Shown in pieces: positions 34,136 through 42,778 of a DNA stretch of 49,492 bases. Below the pieces are notes generated by a model. The model did no database searches, had not been told where the DNA came from, and saw only the letters and a program-made list of their open reading frames with translations. Position numbers and translations under genes: made by a program. Origin of the DNA: Verrucomicrobiales bacterium (GTDB taxonomy: Bacteria > Verrucomicrobiota > Verrucomicrobiia > Verrucomicrobiales > DEV007); NCBI GenBank assembly GCA_030730365.1, contig JANQVJ010000052.1, forward strand, positions 92,281 through 141,772, in the 5' to 3' direction. The number at the start of each line of letters is the position of its first letter. Position 1 is the first letter of the stretch.

Positions 34136-36751
34136 ATGGATTGGTTTTACCCCAACGCCCTGCTCCTGATCCTGCCCGGCCTTGCGCTGCTCTTCTGGTT
34201 TGACCTGAAGTCCACGCATCCCATGCCGGCGGGTCGTCGGCGTTTTCTTTTTCTCGTTCGTTCACTCCTCCTCATCCTCGCTGTCGTCGCGATCGCCTCA
34301 CCGGCGAAGCTGCTCACGAGCCGCGATCAGTCCGTCCTCTTTCTTCTCGATCACAGCCGCAGTCAGGGCGAGGCCGGGATGAGCGCTGTCTACGACACGG
34401 CCCGCTCGGTAAGTGATCAAGTCGATGGCTCGGCCACGGTCGGTTATCTCGCGACCGGGGAAGAAGGGCGGCTCCTCCTCAATCCCGGGTCGGGCGGTTT
34501 CCCCAATCTCGAAGAGGCTCCGGCTCTGATGGACGAGATCGGTGCCTCGTCGAATTTCGAACGCGGTTTCCAGTTGGCGCGCGGCCTTTTCCCCGGCGGG
34601 TCATCGCGCCACCTCGTCCTCGTCGGCGACGGCGTCGAGACACGGGGATCCCTGCTCGAAGCGGCCCGCGAGGCGGCCATCGCGGGGATCAAGATCCACG
34701 CCATCGGGGTCTCGGGCGAGATCCAGCCCGACGTTCGCGTGACCCGCCTCACCAGTTCGCAGTCGCGCCTGAATGAAGGCGCCAGTCTCGAGCTCGAAGC
34801 CATCATCGAGAGTTCCCTCTCCGGTCCCGGGCGGATTCGGCTTTTTGAAAATGGCGTCGAAGTCGAGGAACTCTCCGTCGATCTCGTCGCCGGCGAGACG
34901 CTCGAGCAGCGATTCAAACGCGTCCCCGAAAAGCGGAACATCTACAACTACCGCGTCGTCATCGAGGGATTCGAGGGGCGTGACTCCATTCCCGAGAACA
35001 ACGAGGCGCTTAGCATTGTCGATGTCCGCGGCCGCGCTCTTTACCTTTACATCGAGGGGGAGGAGGGGGAATCACGCTACCTCGTCGACGCGATGGGACG
35101 CGAGGGGATCCGCCTCGATGTGCGCACGCCCGAGGGCCTCCCCGAGTCACTGCAGGAACTCGCCGGATACGACGGCATCATCCTCTCCGACATCCCCGCG
35201 CACCGCATCGGCGAGGCCCGCATGAGCGCGATCCGCGACTATGTCGAAAAGCTCGGGGGTGGATTTGTCATGATAGGCGGGATGAACTCCTTCGGCGTCG
35301 GCGGCTACTACCGCACCCCGATTGAGGAAGTGCTGCCGGTGAAACTCAAGGCTCCCGATCAGGAGGAGTCCCAGTCCTCGGCCCTCGCCCTCGTCATTGA
35401 CCGATCAGGCTCCATGTCGGGGCAGAAGATCGAGATCTGCAAAGCCGCCGCCGTCGCCAGCGCCGAGTTGCTCTCGAACAAGGATTTTATCGGCGTCTAT
35501 GCCTTTGACTCCCAGGTCCACGAAGTCGTGCCCATGACAAAGGTGACCTCCACCAGCACCATTGCCGGGCAGATCGCTCTGATCGGTTCCGGCGGAGGCA
35601 CGAACATCTACCCCGGTATGGCAAAGGCGCGGGAGGAACTCAATGCCGTCAAAGCGAAGGTCAAACACATGATCGTCCTCTCCGATGGCCAGAGCTCGGG
35701 CGACGGGTATCAGGCCCTCGCCTCACAATGTCACGCCGAGGGCATCACCATCTCCACCGTCGCGGTCGGGTCGGGAGCGCAGGTCGGTCTGCTCCAGTCC
35801 GTCGCTGCGGCGGGAGGAGGACAAAGTTACGTCACGATGGATCCGAACTCCATCGTCCGCATTTTCACCCAGGACACCCTCACCCACACCGGCCGCATGA
35901 TTCGGGAGGAGGCCTTCGAGCCACGTCTCGTCGAGGCGCATCCGATGCTGCGTGACTGGGAGGACGGGCTCGCCCCGCCGCTCCTCGGGTATGTAAAAAC
36001 CAACCGCAAGGCCACCGCGCAGGTCCCGCTTGTGACCGACACGGGTGATCCGCTCCTCGCGCACTGGCGGTTTGGTCTTGGAAAAGTGACCGCCTTTACC
36101 TCCGACTGTAAATCCCGCTGGGCCGCGCTCTGGGTGTCGGACTGGCCGGGCTACAGCGCCCTTTGGTCGCAGATCCTGCGCGAGACCGCGCGCCCTCCCC
36201 AAGGTTTGAACATGGACCTGAGGCTCGAGGAGTCCGGATCCGATGTCAAAGTCGCGGTCGATCTCGCCGAAGATGCGGGAACCCGTCGCAACGGAGCCAC
36301 GGTCGAAGCGGAAGTGTTTTACGTCCCCGCCAGCGCCCTTGCATCGGGGATGAAAACCGTCGCCACTCTCACCCTCGAGCAGGAGGGCCCCGGCTGGTAT
36401 AGCTCGCAATTCCGCCCCGCCGATCCCGGGGTTTACCTTGTGCGCGCTCGATCAGGATCGCAGATCGTTTCGGCCGGCTACGTTCACAACCCCTCGGAAG
36501 AGGTTGCTACCGGGCGCGTCGATGAAGCGCTCCTGCGCCAGGTCTGTGAGATCACCGGCGGCACCTATCTCGAGAGCGCGGACCAGCCTCTCGAACTCAC
36601 CGGCACCGACGTGGCCCGCTACGTTGAGCTATGGCCCTATCTCATGATGGCCTTCCTTGCCGTCTTCCTGCTCGATCTCTTCATCCGTCGCTGGGAAAAC
36701 GTCATGGGCGTGGGCGATCAGGTGATGCGTTTATTCGGACGTCAGGTGTAG
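34136..36751 (+). CDS. large membrane protein: two VWA-like domains around an amidotransferase-like domain
   Basis: 871 residues. Two N-terminal membrane segments (5-22, 37-56) come first. A first VWA-like domain has a MIDAS-like site DHSRS (72-76) and 'GDGVETRG'. A central Rossmann-like, GATase1/ThuA-type domain (about 295-410, LAGYDGIILSDIP, GGGFVMIGGMNSFG) has no visible catalytic triad. A second, canonical VWA domain has DRSGS (422-426), GGTNIYPG and LSDGQSSGDGY. A beta-rich part and a C-terminal membrane segment follow. It ends the eight-gene cluster. A membrane-bound binding protein working with MoxR is inferred. The stop codon directly abuts that of the convergent protease gene. Confidence 0.9.
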   Translation: MDWFYPNALLLILPGLALLFWFDLKSTHPMPAGRRRFLFLVRSLLLILAVVAIASPAKLLTSRDQSVLFLLDHSRSQGEAGMSAVYDTARSVSDQVDGSATVGYLATGEEGRLLLNPGSGGFPNLEEAPALMDEIGASSNFERGFQLARGLFPGGSSRHLVLVGDGVETRGSLLEAAREAAIAGIKIHAIGVSGEIQPDVRVTRLTSSQSRLNEGASLELEAIIESSLSGPGRIRLFENGVEVEELSVDLVAGETLEQRFKRVPEKRNIYNYRVVIEGFEGRDSIPENNEALSIVDVRGRALYLYIEGEEGESRYLVDAMGREGIRLDVRTPEGLPESLQELAGYDGIILSDIPAHRIGEARMSAIRDYVEKLGGGFVMIGGMNSFGVGGYYRTPIEEVLPVKLKAPDQEESQSSALALVIDRSGSMSGQKIEICKAAAVASAELLSNKDFIGVYAFDSQVHEVVPMTKVTSTSTIAGQIALIGSGGGTNIYPGMAKAREELNAVKAKVKHMIVLSDGQSSGDGYQALASQCHAEGITISTVAVGSGAQVGLLQSVAAAGGGQSYVTMDPNSIVRIFTQDTLTHTGRMIREEAFEPRLVEAHPMLRDWEDGLAPPLLGYVKTNRKATAQVPLVTDTGDPLLAHWRFGLGKVTAFTSDCKSRWAALWVSDWPGYSALWSQILRETARPPQGLNMDLRLEESGSDVKVAVDLAEDAGTRRNGATVEAEVFYVPASALASGMKTVATLTLEQEGPGWYSSQFRPADPGVYLVRARSGSQIVSAGYVHNPSEEVATGRVDEALLRQVCEITGGTYLESADQPLELTGTDVARYVELWPYLMMAFLAVFLLDLFIRRWENVMGVGDQVMRLFGRQV

Positions 36752-37417
36752 TTACTCGACTCCCTCCATCCTCTTCCGAAACTCCTCGTCCGGGATGCGC
36801 CAGCACCGTATCATCCCGAGTCCATCCGACCAGGCCGTGCCTTCGGCAGTTTGATGGGGGAAGGGGATGAGATTGAAAATCGCTCCGAAGAGAGCCGCCA
36901 CGCAAAAGCTCTGTGCCGCGATGAGCCAGACTTCGGGGGAGCGGCGCAGCATCGCATCAGGTCCGATCAGCGAGACGATGATCGCGACCGCGACGAGTTC
37001 GATCCCAGGTCCCGCCGCGTAAATGAGAAATTGCTTCAGTCTCGGCGCGACGAGGTTGCCGGGGCGGGGCAGGACAAATCCCGAGAGGGGCAAAGTGCGG
37101 AACTCCACCGGCGTATCGAAGACCGCGAGGCGAGCCCTCACCACTCCGTGGCCGATCGAGACGAGGAGGATCTGCCAGCCCAGCATCTTTGCCATGAGGG
37201 CGTGCCCGAACTCGTGGAGGACCAGCAGGATGACCCATGAGATCAGGAAAAAGGGCACACTCAGCTTCGCCACCGAAAAGTCCTGCGCCAGTTCGAGAAA
37301 GATGAAGAGGGCGAAGAAGAAGGATAAAAGCACGAGGACGCCCCACTCGTTCGGCGTCTGCGGGGCGCGATCGGGTGGAACGAGGGGGCCCTTTGGCTTT
37401 TCGTCTTTTTCGGTCAT
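36752..37417 (-). CDS. M50-type (site-2 protease-like) membrane metalloprotease
   Basis: 221 residues with four to five membrane segments. The zinc motif HEFGH (His68, Glu69, His72) lies in a membrane helix, and the third-ligand region typical of M50 peptidases appears as FNLIPFPHQTAEGTAWSDG near residues 180-200. No PDZ domain is present. M50 proteases cut within or next to membrane helices. It is convergent with the last gene of the MoxR cluster with no intergenic base, and divergent from the NagB fusion gene. Substrate unknown. Confidence 0.85.
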   Translation of the reverse strand: MTEKDEKPKGPLVPPDRAPQTPNEWGVLVLLSFFFALFIFLELAQDFSVAKLSVPFFLISWVILLVLHEFGHALMAKMLGWQILLVSIGHGVVRARLAVFDTPVEFRTLPLSGFVLPRPGNLVAPRLKQFLIYAAGPGIELVAVAIIVSLIGPDAMLRRSPEVWLIAAQSFCVAALFGAIFNLIPFPHQTAEGTAWSDGLGMIRCWRIPDEEFRKRMEGVE

Positions 37418-37557
37418 TCACGAGGGTCAGGTCAAGCCTCTGACCCTCTTCAGTCTACCTTGTTAGATCGCGGCGGAAAGCGTTTAAACTTCATCCCGTC
37501 CCACTGCGCATGATTGACACACCCGCTCCCCAACTCCAGCATAGGGGCCACCAACGC

Positions 37558-39495
37558 ATGAGCAATACAGACGCAGCAGGGCAGATCCTGGAGGCCGCCG
37601 GAAAAAAACAACTCACTCAGCGGGAGCGATTTGAGAAAGTCCGCACCCTCATCCACCGCGATTCCGAGAGCGCCAGCGCGGCACTCGCCGCCGAGGTCGC
37701 CGCGATGATACGGGAGCGTGCGGCGGCGGGTGGGCGCATCGTCCTGGGGCTCGCCACGGGCTCAACGCCGGTGCCTTTCTACCGGGAACTCATCCGCCTC
37801 CACTGCGAGGAAGGGCTCAGCTTTGCCAATGTCACCACCTTCAACCTCGACGAATACTACGGTCTTCCGCGGGATCACCCCGAAAGCTACTACCGCTTCA
37901 TGCGCGACCAGTTGTTCGACCACATCGATATCCCCGATTCGCAGATCAACATTCCCGACGGGACCGTGCCGATGGAGGCCGTCTACGATCACTGCCTCGA
38001 CTACGAGCGCCGCATCGTCGAGGCAGGGGGGCTCGACCTCCAGATCCTCGGGATCGGCCGGACCGGTCACATCGGATTCAACGAACCGGGCTCTTCGAGC
38101 GACTCGATCACGCGCATGATCACGCTCGACCGCGTCACCCGTCAGGACGCCGCGGCGGACTTCATGGGCGTGGCCAATGTCCCGCGTTCGGCGATCACGA
38201 TGGGGGTGGGGACCATTCTCGAGGCCCGCCGTCTCGTCCTCATGGCCTGGGGCAGCAACAAAGCCGGGATCGTGCAGGAAGCGGTCGAGGGCCGCGTGAC
38301 CGACCAGGTCTCGGCGAGTTTCCTGCAAACGCATCCGAACGCGACTTTCCTGGTTGATCGTGCCGCCGCCTCGAATCTGACCCGTTTCCGCTATCCCTGG
38401 CTCGTCGGGCCGGTCGAGTGGGACGTGGCCATGAAAAAGCGGGCCGTCGTCTGGCTCGCGGGCAAGCTCGAGAAGCCCATTCTCAAGCTCGTCGACGAAG
38501 ATTACAATGAGAGCGGCGCGGGCGGGTTGCTCGCCTCGACCTCCGAGGCAGCCTACGAGGTCAATATCGACATTTTCAACCGCGTCCAGCGGACCATCAC
38601 CGGGTGGCCCGGCGGAAAGCCCGGAGCCGACGACACGAACCGGCCCGAGCGTTCGCTGCCCTTCCCCAAGCGCATCCTCGTCCTCAGCCCCGAACCGGCC
38701 GATGCCTACATCGGGATGGGTGGCACGATCGAGCGGCTCAAGGAACAGGGGCACGAGGTCAAACTCGTCTTCCAGACCTCGGGCAGTCTGCGGGTCGCCG
38801 ATGTTGCTGCTCTGAACTTCGCCCGCGTCGTTCTGGAGATGGTCGAGACAACCCATTCGCCGGAGTGGGAGAGCCAGACGGCCTACGCGCGGTCCATCAT
38901 CGAGGCGATCGATGCGAAGGGGGAGTTCGGGATCGACCCGGAATCGGTGAGGAAGCTAAAAGGACTCATCCTGCGGGGTGAAGCGCGCGACGCGGCATCT
39001 ACGTGTCGACTGAAATACCATGACAGTCAGTTTCTTGACCTGCCTTTTTACGAAACGGGGAGATATAGAAGATTCCATCTCGAGGAGGCTGATACGGCGG
39101 CTCTGGCGACGATTCTCGAAGATTTCCAGCCTCACAGTATCTTCACGACGGGTGACGCGAGTGATCCTAGCTCCCCGCAGGCGATCGCTTTCCGTGCCTT
39201 CTCAGGGGCTTGGTTGGCAAGAGGTGGTCGGGATTGTAATGTCTGGCTTTACCGCGGACGCGATCGTCCCTTCGAGGCGCACGAGATCGAGATGGCCGTG
39301 CCGATGAGCCCCGATCAGCTCGATCAGAAGGTAGAGGCAATTCGGAAATTCATGTCAATCAATGATGCCGATCTCAATGCGACCTCGCGAAATCAGGAAA
39401 TCGCGAAGACCTACGATGCGCTCGGGATGGCGGAATACGAGGCGATCGAGGCCTTCCGTCGCTGGAACACGGAAGGTGCCGGATCGGAAACGTGA
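37558..39495 (+). CDS. NagB-like deaminase fused to a degenerate PIG-L domain
   Basis: 645 residues. The N-terminal half (about 20-280) is glucosamine-6-phosphate deaminase-like: ATGSTP, FNLDEYYGLPRDHPESY with Asp98 in place of the catalytic base, and GIGRTGHIGFNEPGSS. The second catalytic Asp of E. coli NagB (Asp141) is Thr169, whereas His171 and Glu176 remain. The C-terminal half (about 365-630) is PIG-L/LmbE-like, but the zinc motif HPDDE reads EPADA (379-383) and the later DPHGTH region reads DPSSPQ (536-541). Such fusions exist in Bacteroidetes, usually with an intact zinc site. A sugar-phosphate role is inferred. The start at 37558 (AGGGG 10 bases upstream) is preferred over ATG 37510. 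Confidence 0.85.
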   Translation: MSNTDAAGQILEAAGKKQLTQRERFEKVRTLIHRDSESASAALAAEVAAMIRERAAAGGRIVLGLATGSTPVPFYRELIRLHCEEGLSFANVTTFNLDEYYGLPRDHPESYYRFMRDQLFDHIDIPDSQINIPDGTVPMEAVYDHCLDYERRIVEAGGLDLQILGIGRTGHIGFNEPGSSSDSITRMITLDRVTRQDAAADFMGVANVPRSAITMGVGTILEARRLVLMAWGSNKAGIVQEAVEGRVTDQVSASFLQTHPNATFLVDRAAASNLTRFRYPWLVGPVEWDVAMKKRAVVWLAGKLEKPILKLVDEDYNESGAGGLLASTSEAAYEVNIDIFNRVQRTITGWPGGKPGADDTNRPERSLPFPKRILVLSPEPADAYIGMGGTIERLKEQGHEVKLVFQTSGSLRVADVAALNFARVVLEMVETTHSPEWESQTAYARSIIEAIDAKGEFGIDPESVRKLKGLILRGEARDAASTCRLKYHDSQFLDLPFYETGRYRRFHLEEADTAALATILEDFQPHSIFTTGDASDPSSPQAIAFRAFSGAWLARGGRDCNVWLYRGRDRPFEAHEIEMAVPMSPDQLDQKVEAIRKFMSINDADLNATSRNQEIAKTYDALGMAEYEAIEAFRRWNTEGAGSET

Positions 39496-39516
39496 TCGCT
39501 CGGTTGTTGATCTGTC

Positions 39517-40659
39517 TCATAAACCGAGGAGCGGTGCCGGGACGAGGAAGGCGTGCTGCTCAAACAGGCCTAGAGACCCGTGCCAACTGAGGTATTGACT
39601 CAACCAGACGGCAAAAGCATAGATTGCCACGACGGGGGCAGCGGCGAGACGCGCCAGCCACCGCGAAGTCCGCGAACGGGGCAAAGTTTGCCGCTCAGCC
39701 CTCGACACCGCCCATCCGAGGAGGAGCCGGGCGGGAAAAATGAAAAGGACAAAGACAAGATTAGGGAGCCAGGCAACCTCGTTCGGAGTCAGTTCAATTT
39801 TGAGAAGATATAGTGGCAGAGCGAAGAGGAGAGTGATGAAAAGGGCGAGCCAGAAGGCCAGCGGAGCTCGTAAGAATCGATCCCGGGTGGTGGCGAGCGA
39901 GAAAAACCCACGGAATTTGCCGCTCATCGCGAAGCTTGTCTGGAGAAAGGGCAGGTAGAGCACGACAAGCCCGAGCAGCAGGCTTCCTAGAAGTGAAATG
40001 AGAGTGGCGAGGCCGCTATTGTCGATGCTTGCGGCGAAGAGAAGGATGAGAACGGGCGGGAGCAGCCAGAGAAATGCACCGATAAATCCGAGAGCGCCGA
40101 GTCGAAAGAAGTGCCACAGCCGAAGTTCGCGGAAGAACGACTGCACAAAGGCATAACGAGGGGTGATCTCGAGTTCGCCGCCCAGTTCACGCAAAAAATG
40201 AAGCGGTGCCGGCCAGATGAAATGACGCCATTTACCGCCACGGAGGCAGGCGCGGATGAGATGGGCGCCGATCAGGAGGATCAGGACAATGAGGGTAATC
40301 CGCAGTGAAAGAGCACGATCACTCCCGGGAGCAATCAGCTCGGCGTCGCGCCGGTAGCTGTCAATGAGTCGGATCGGCAGCACCCAAAGCCAGCACGCGA
40401 TCACGATGCGTGCACCAACGGCAAAGGGGCGAATGCCAATGAACCCATCGCGGAAACGTCCACTCTTACCTACCCTGGCCGAGGCTTCGAGAAGGTAGCC
40501 GAGGCTGAGCAGATTGAGAATAGGGATCGCGGAAACTACCGCGAGAGAGAAGATGATGCCGACAAAGCCAAGAGTAATGTCTCCCGCTTGGTCGAGTCTC
40601 AAGAAAAATCGCCGCACGAGGGAGAGCGATGCGCCGGTGGCACAGGACTCCTTATTCAT
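39517..40659 (-). CDS. polytopic inner-membrane protein of unknown function
   Basis: 380 residues with about eight hydrophobic segments. The first membrane part (GFVGIIFSLAVVSAIPILNLLSLGYLLEAS, residues about 30-60) contains a Pro-rich turn followed by 'GYLLE', as in some DUF4013-type proteins of PVC bacteria; this match is weak. The final segment is rich in aromatic residues. The ATG at 40659 is used; an in-frame codon at 40683 is also possible. It ends 22 bases after the NagB fusion stop, tail to tail. No function can be assigned. Confidence 0.8.
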   Translation of the reverse strand: MNKESCATGASLSLVRRFFLRLDQAGDITLGFVGIIFSLAVVSAIPILNLLSLGYLLEASARVGKSGRFRDGFIGIRPFAVGARIVIACWLWVLPIRLIDSYRRDAELIAPGSDRALSLRITLIVLILLIGAHLIRACLRGGKWRHFIWPAPLHFLRELGGELEITPRYAFVQSFFRELRLWHFFRLGALGFIGAFLWLLPPVLILLFAASIDNSGLATLISLLGSLLLGLVVLYLPFLQTSFAMSGKFRGFFSLATTRDRFLRAPLAFWLALFITLLFALPLYLLKIELTPNEVAWLPNLVFVLFIFPARLLLGWAVSRAERQTLPRSRTSRWLARLAAAPVVAIYAFAVWLSQYLSWHGSLGLFEQHAFLVPAPLLGL

Positions 40660-40786
40660 TTGCGGATGCGGATCGGGCAGCATGTCCGGAAGAGACGGAT
40701 GCCGGAGTCATCCCGTTACAAGATCCGTAAGGGGCACCCCGCAGCATCCCGCAGCAAATGGGAGAGAAGGGAGAGAAAAATGCAGG

Positions 40787-42241
40787 CTAGTCAAGTGAAT
40801 CGGGTGAATCGGGTGAATCGGGATCAGTTACTTTCTCGAACAGCTTTTTACCGTTCTCCTCATGCTTCTCATCAGGCAAACGGGTAAAACGAATCTCGTG
40901 AACGATCCGATCGTCAGCTTTAAGCACCTCGGCGAGGAATTCCTCAATGACGAGATTCTCACCGGCCTCGGGGATGTGGCCGAGGCGGCTCGTCACGTAG
41001 CCGCCCACGGTGCTGACAGCGGGATCCTCGAGGTCGAGGTCTTCAACATGGTTGGCAAGCTCATGAAGGGGTAGCCAGCCCTCGACGATGAACTCGTCTT
41101 TACTGATCTGCTCGAAGCCGGTTTCCTCGACGTCAAATTCATCGAGGATCTCACCGACAACCTGATCGAGTACGTCATCGAGCATGACAAGGCCGATGGA
41201 CCCGCCGAACTCGTCTACGACGAGGGCCATGTGCGCGCGGCGGGCCAGGAAAAGCTGCAGGAGCTGATCGAGAGGGAGATTCTCGGAGACACCGACGAGA
41301 TCACGTTTCACCGAAAAAAGATTCGGTGAATCCTTTTGCATTTCACGAAGAAGATCCTTGATGTGGATGAGCCCAAGGGTCTTATCGAGGTGGCGATCGA
41401 CAAGGGGGAATCGCGTGTGCTTTGACTCGAGCGCGACCTCGAGGTTCTCTTTAAAAGTGTGATGCACGTCAAGGGCGACAACGTCATTTCGTGGAGTGAG
41501 AATGTCGCGCACAGTTAACTCACTAAGGCTTAGTGCGTTAATTAGAATTTCCTGCTCTGTTTCAGTCACTTCGTGGGCGCGACCGGTTTCCTCGACGAGC
41601 AGCCTCAATTCGTCGGCGGTGTGGCTGATGTGACTATTGTTGACCGGTTCCATTCCAAAGACCCGCCGTAGGAGCGTGTTGGAGATGAAGTTGATGACCC
41701 AGACCGGACCGGCTACGACGAAATGGAAGGCCTGGAGCGGTCGAGCGCACCAGATCGTCGTGCCTACAGATTTGCGAATGCCGAAGGCGCGCGGAATTTT
41801 TTCACCGATGATAATGTGTGCCGCCGTCAGAATCACGAGGGCAATCGTGAAAAGGATGGCGTGCATGGCGCCCTCACTGATCGATAGCGCGGCGAAAAGG
41901 GGGGCCAGCCATTTGGATAGGAAGGGGACTCCGAGGGCGCCGAGGAGAATACTCGAGGCGGTGATGCCCAGCTGACAGACGGAGAGATAGGTGTCGATGT
42001 TCTTCGCCACACTGAGAGCGAGACGGGCGCCGCGACGTTTTTCATCGACGGCGTCTTCGAGCTGGCTCACATGAACTTTGACGAGGGCGAACTCTGCCGC
42101 GACGAAAAGCGCGTTCAGGAGGACGAGCAGCACCAGAAAGATCGCGCCTGCGGCGGGATGGTTCGGAGCAAGATCAATGCTGGCGAGCGTATTAAGGCTC
42201 AACAAGTCAGCCGGAAACGGCGGAGATGGGAATGTCGTCAT
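40787..42241 (-). CDS. CNNM/CorC-type membrane protein with CBS domains (hemolysin C family)
   Basis: 484 residues. A CNNM (DUF21) membrane domain with about four helices (30-200), then a linker with ELRLLVEETG, two CBS domains (about 215-340, MTPRNDVVAL-like 'LTPRNDVVALDVHHT' and 'HMALVVDEFGGSIGLVMLDD') and a CorC_HlyC domain (about 360-450). The family handles magnesium or cobalt efflux, with the CBS pair probably sensing nucleotide. The ATG at 42241 is preferred to 42277. The last residues are (DSP)-type repeats DPDSPDSPDSLD coded by a tandem 9-base repeat. A hairpin lies about 70 bases upstream. Confidence 0.92.
   Translation of the reverse strand: MTTFPSPPFPADLLSLNTLASIDLAPNHPAAGAIFLVLLVLLNALFVAAEFALVKVHVSQLEDAVDEKRRGARLALSVAKNIDTYLSVCQLGITASSILLGALGVPFLSKWLAPLFAALSISEGAMHAILFTIALVILTAAHIIIGEKIPRAFGIRKSVGTTIWCARPLQAFHFVVAGPVWVINFISNTLLRRVFGMEPVNNSHISHTADELRLLVEETGRAHEVTETEQEILINALSLSELTVRDILTPRNDVVALDVHHTFKENLEVALESKHTRFPLVDRHLDKTLGLIHIKDLLREMQKDSPNLFSVKRDLVGVSENLPLDQLLQLFLARRAHMALVVDEFGGSIGLVMLDDVLDQVVGEILDEFDVEETGFEQISKDEFIVEGWLPLHELANHVEDLDLEDPAVSTVGGYVTSRLGHIPEAGENLVIEEFLAEVLKADDRIVHEIRFTRLPDEKHEENGKKLFEKVTDPDSPDSPDSLD
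40796..40822. repeat. 9-base tandem repeat inside the CorC-type gene's 3' end
   Basis: Three consecutive copies of TGAATCGGG (plus strand), coding Asp-Ser-Pro units in the last residues of the CNNM/CorC-type protein. Slippage would add or remove three residues without changing the frame. Confidence 0.7.
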
Positions 42242-42778
42242 CAAGGGTTCTCTCGGAACCGGCCGGGCAAAGCGCAAACACCATGCCTACCCGCTACCGA
42301 AAAGTAAGCGGTCACGTTACAGTGACCGCAGGAATAGACCAGAAAAAATTTTGCCGTCAAATTTTGGCGTCAATAATGCGTGCAGGGGACTCGACCCCAT
42401 GCCGGCCAGCTAGCCGGGAAGCCCGCCAGGGACGGTTCCTTGTTTAGGTTCCAAATTTTACATTACATATATTGTAAGAAGTTATTGATCGTGGTCTGAT
42501 TAGACTTCTTCTAAGGTTTTAGCGGTCGTGTCGTTAAAAAGTCTGACGCGGGGGCTCTTCGCGATGAAAAATGTGGTCGCCAGGCTGCTCACTGCTCTCC
42601 CTTCTATGCGGATGATGTTCCACATGGAATGTTCCGATGAAAAGGTTTTAAGTGAGTCCGAATATTCAGGCAACTGCGGAAGGTCTGAATCCGGACGTAA
42701 TCTCGAAACTCCCCGAAATGCGTTTGCTCGTTAAGAGGCTTCGCTTAATTTAAAAAAAGTTCTATCTGAAATCCTCTC
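42242..42778. other. 537-base intergenic region
   Basis: It separates the divergent CorC-type and BamD-like genes. It holds a perfect 8-bp inverted repeat (42308-42329), a GC-rich patch (42400-42432) with 'GCCCGCCA'-type words, and an AT-rich stretch (42450-42500). There is also a near-palindrome TTCCACATGGAA at about 42620. The 68-codon open frame starting at 42528 has no ribosome binding site or protein-like composition. No gene is called here. Confidence 0.55.
42308..42329 (-). promoter_or_regulatory. hairpin in the leader of the CorC-type gene
   Basis: Perfect 8-bp arms GCGGTCAC/GTGACCGC around a 6-base loop. Read on the minus strand it is followed by TTACTTTT, a terminator-like tail, and it lies about 67 bases upstream of the CorC-type start codon. 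It may be an attenuator, an operator, or a 5' stabiliser; the choice is open. Confidence 0.45.

Noticed and set aside
37762-38856. Minus-strand open frame of 364 codons inside the NagB fusion gene
   Set aside because: Shadow of the NagB frame; no ribosome binding site or domain.
42528-42734. 68-codon open frame before the BamD-like gene
   Set aside because: GTG start without ribosome binding site and no protein-like composition or neighbour logic.
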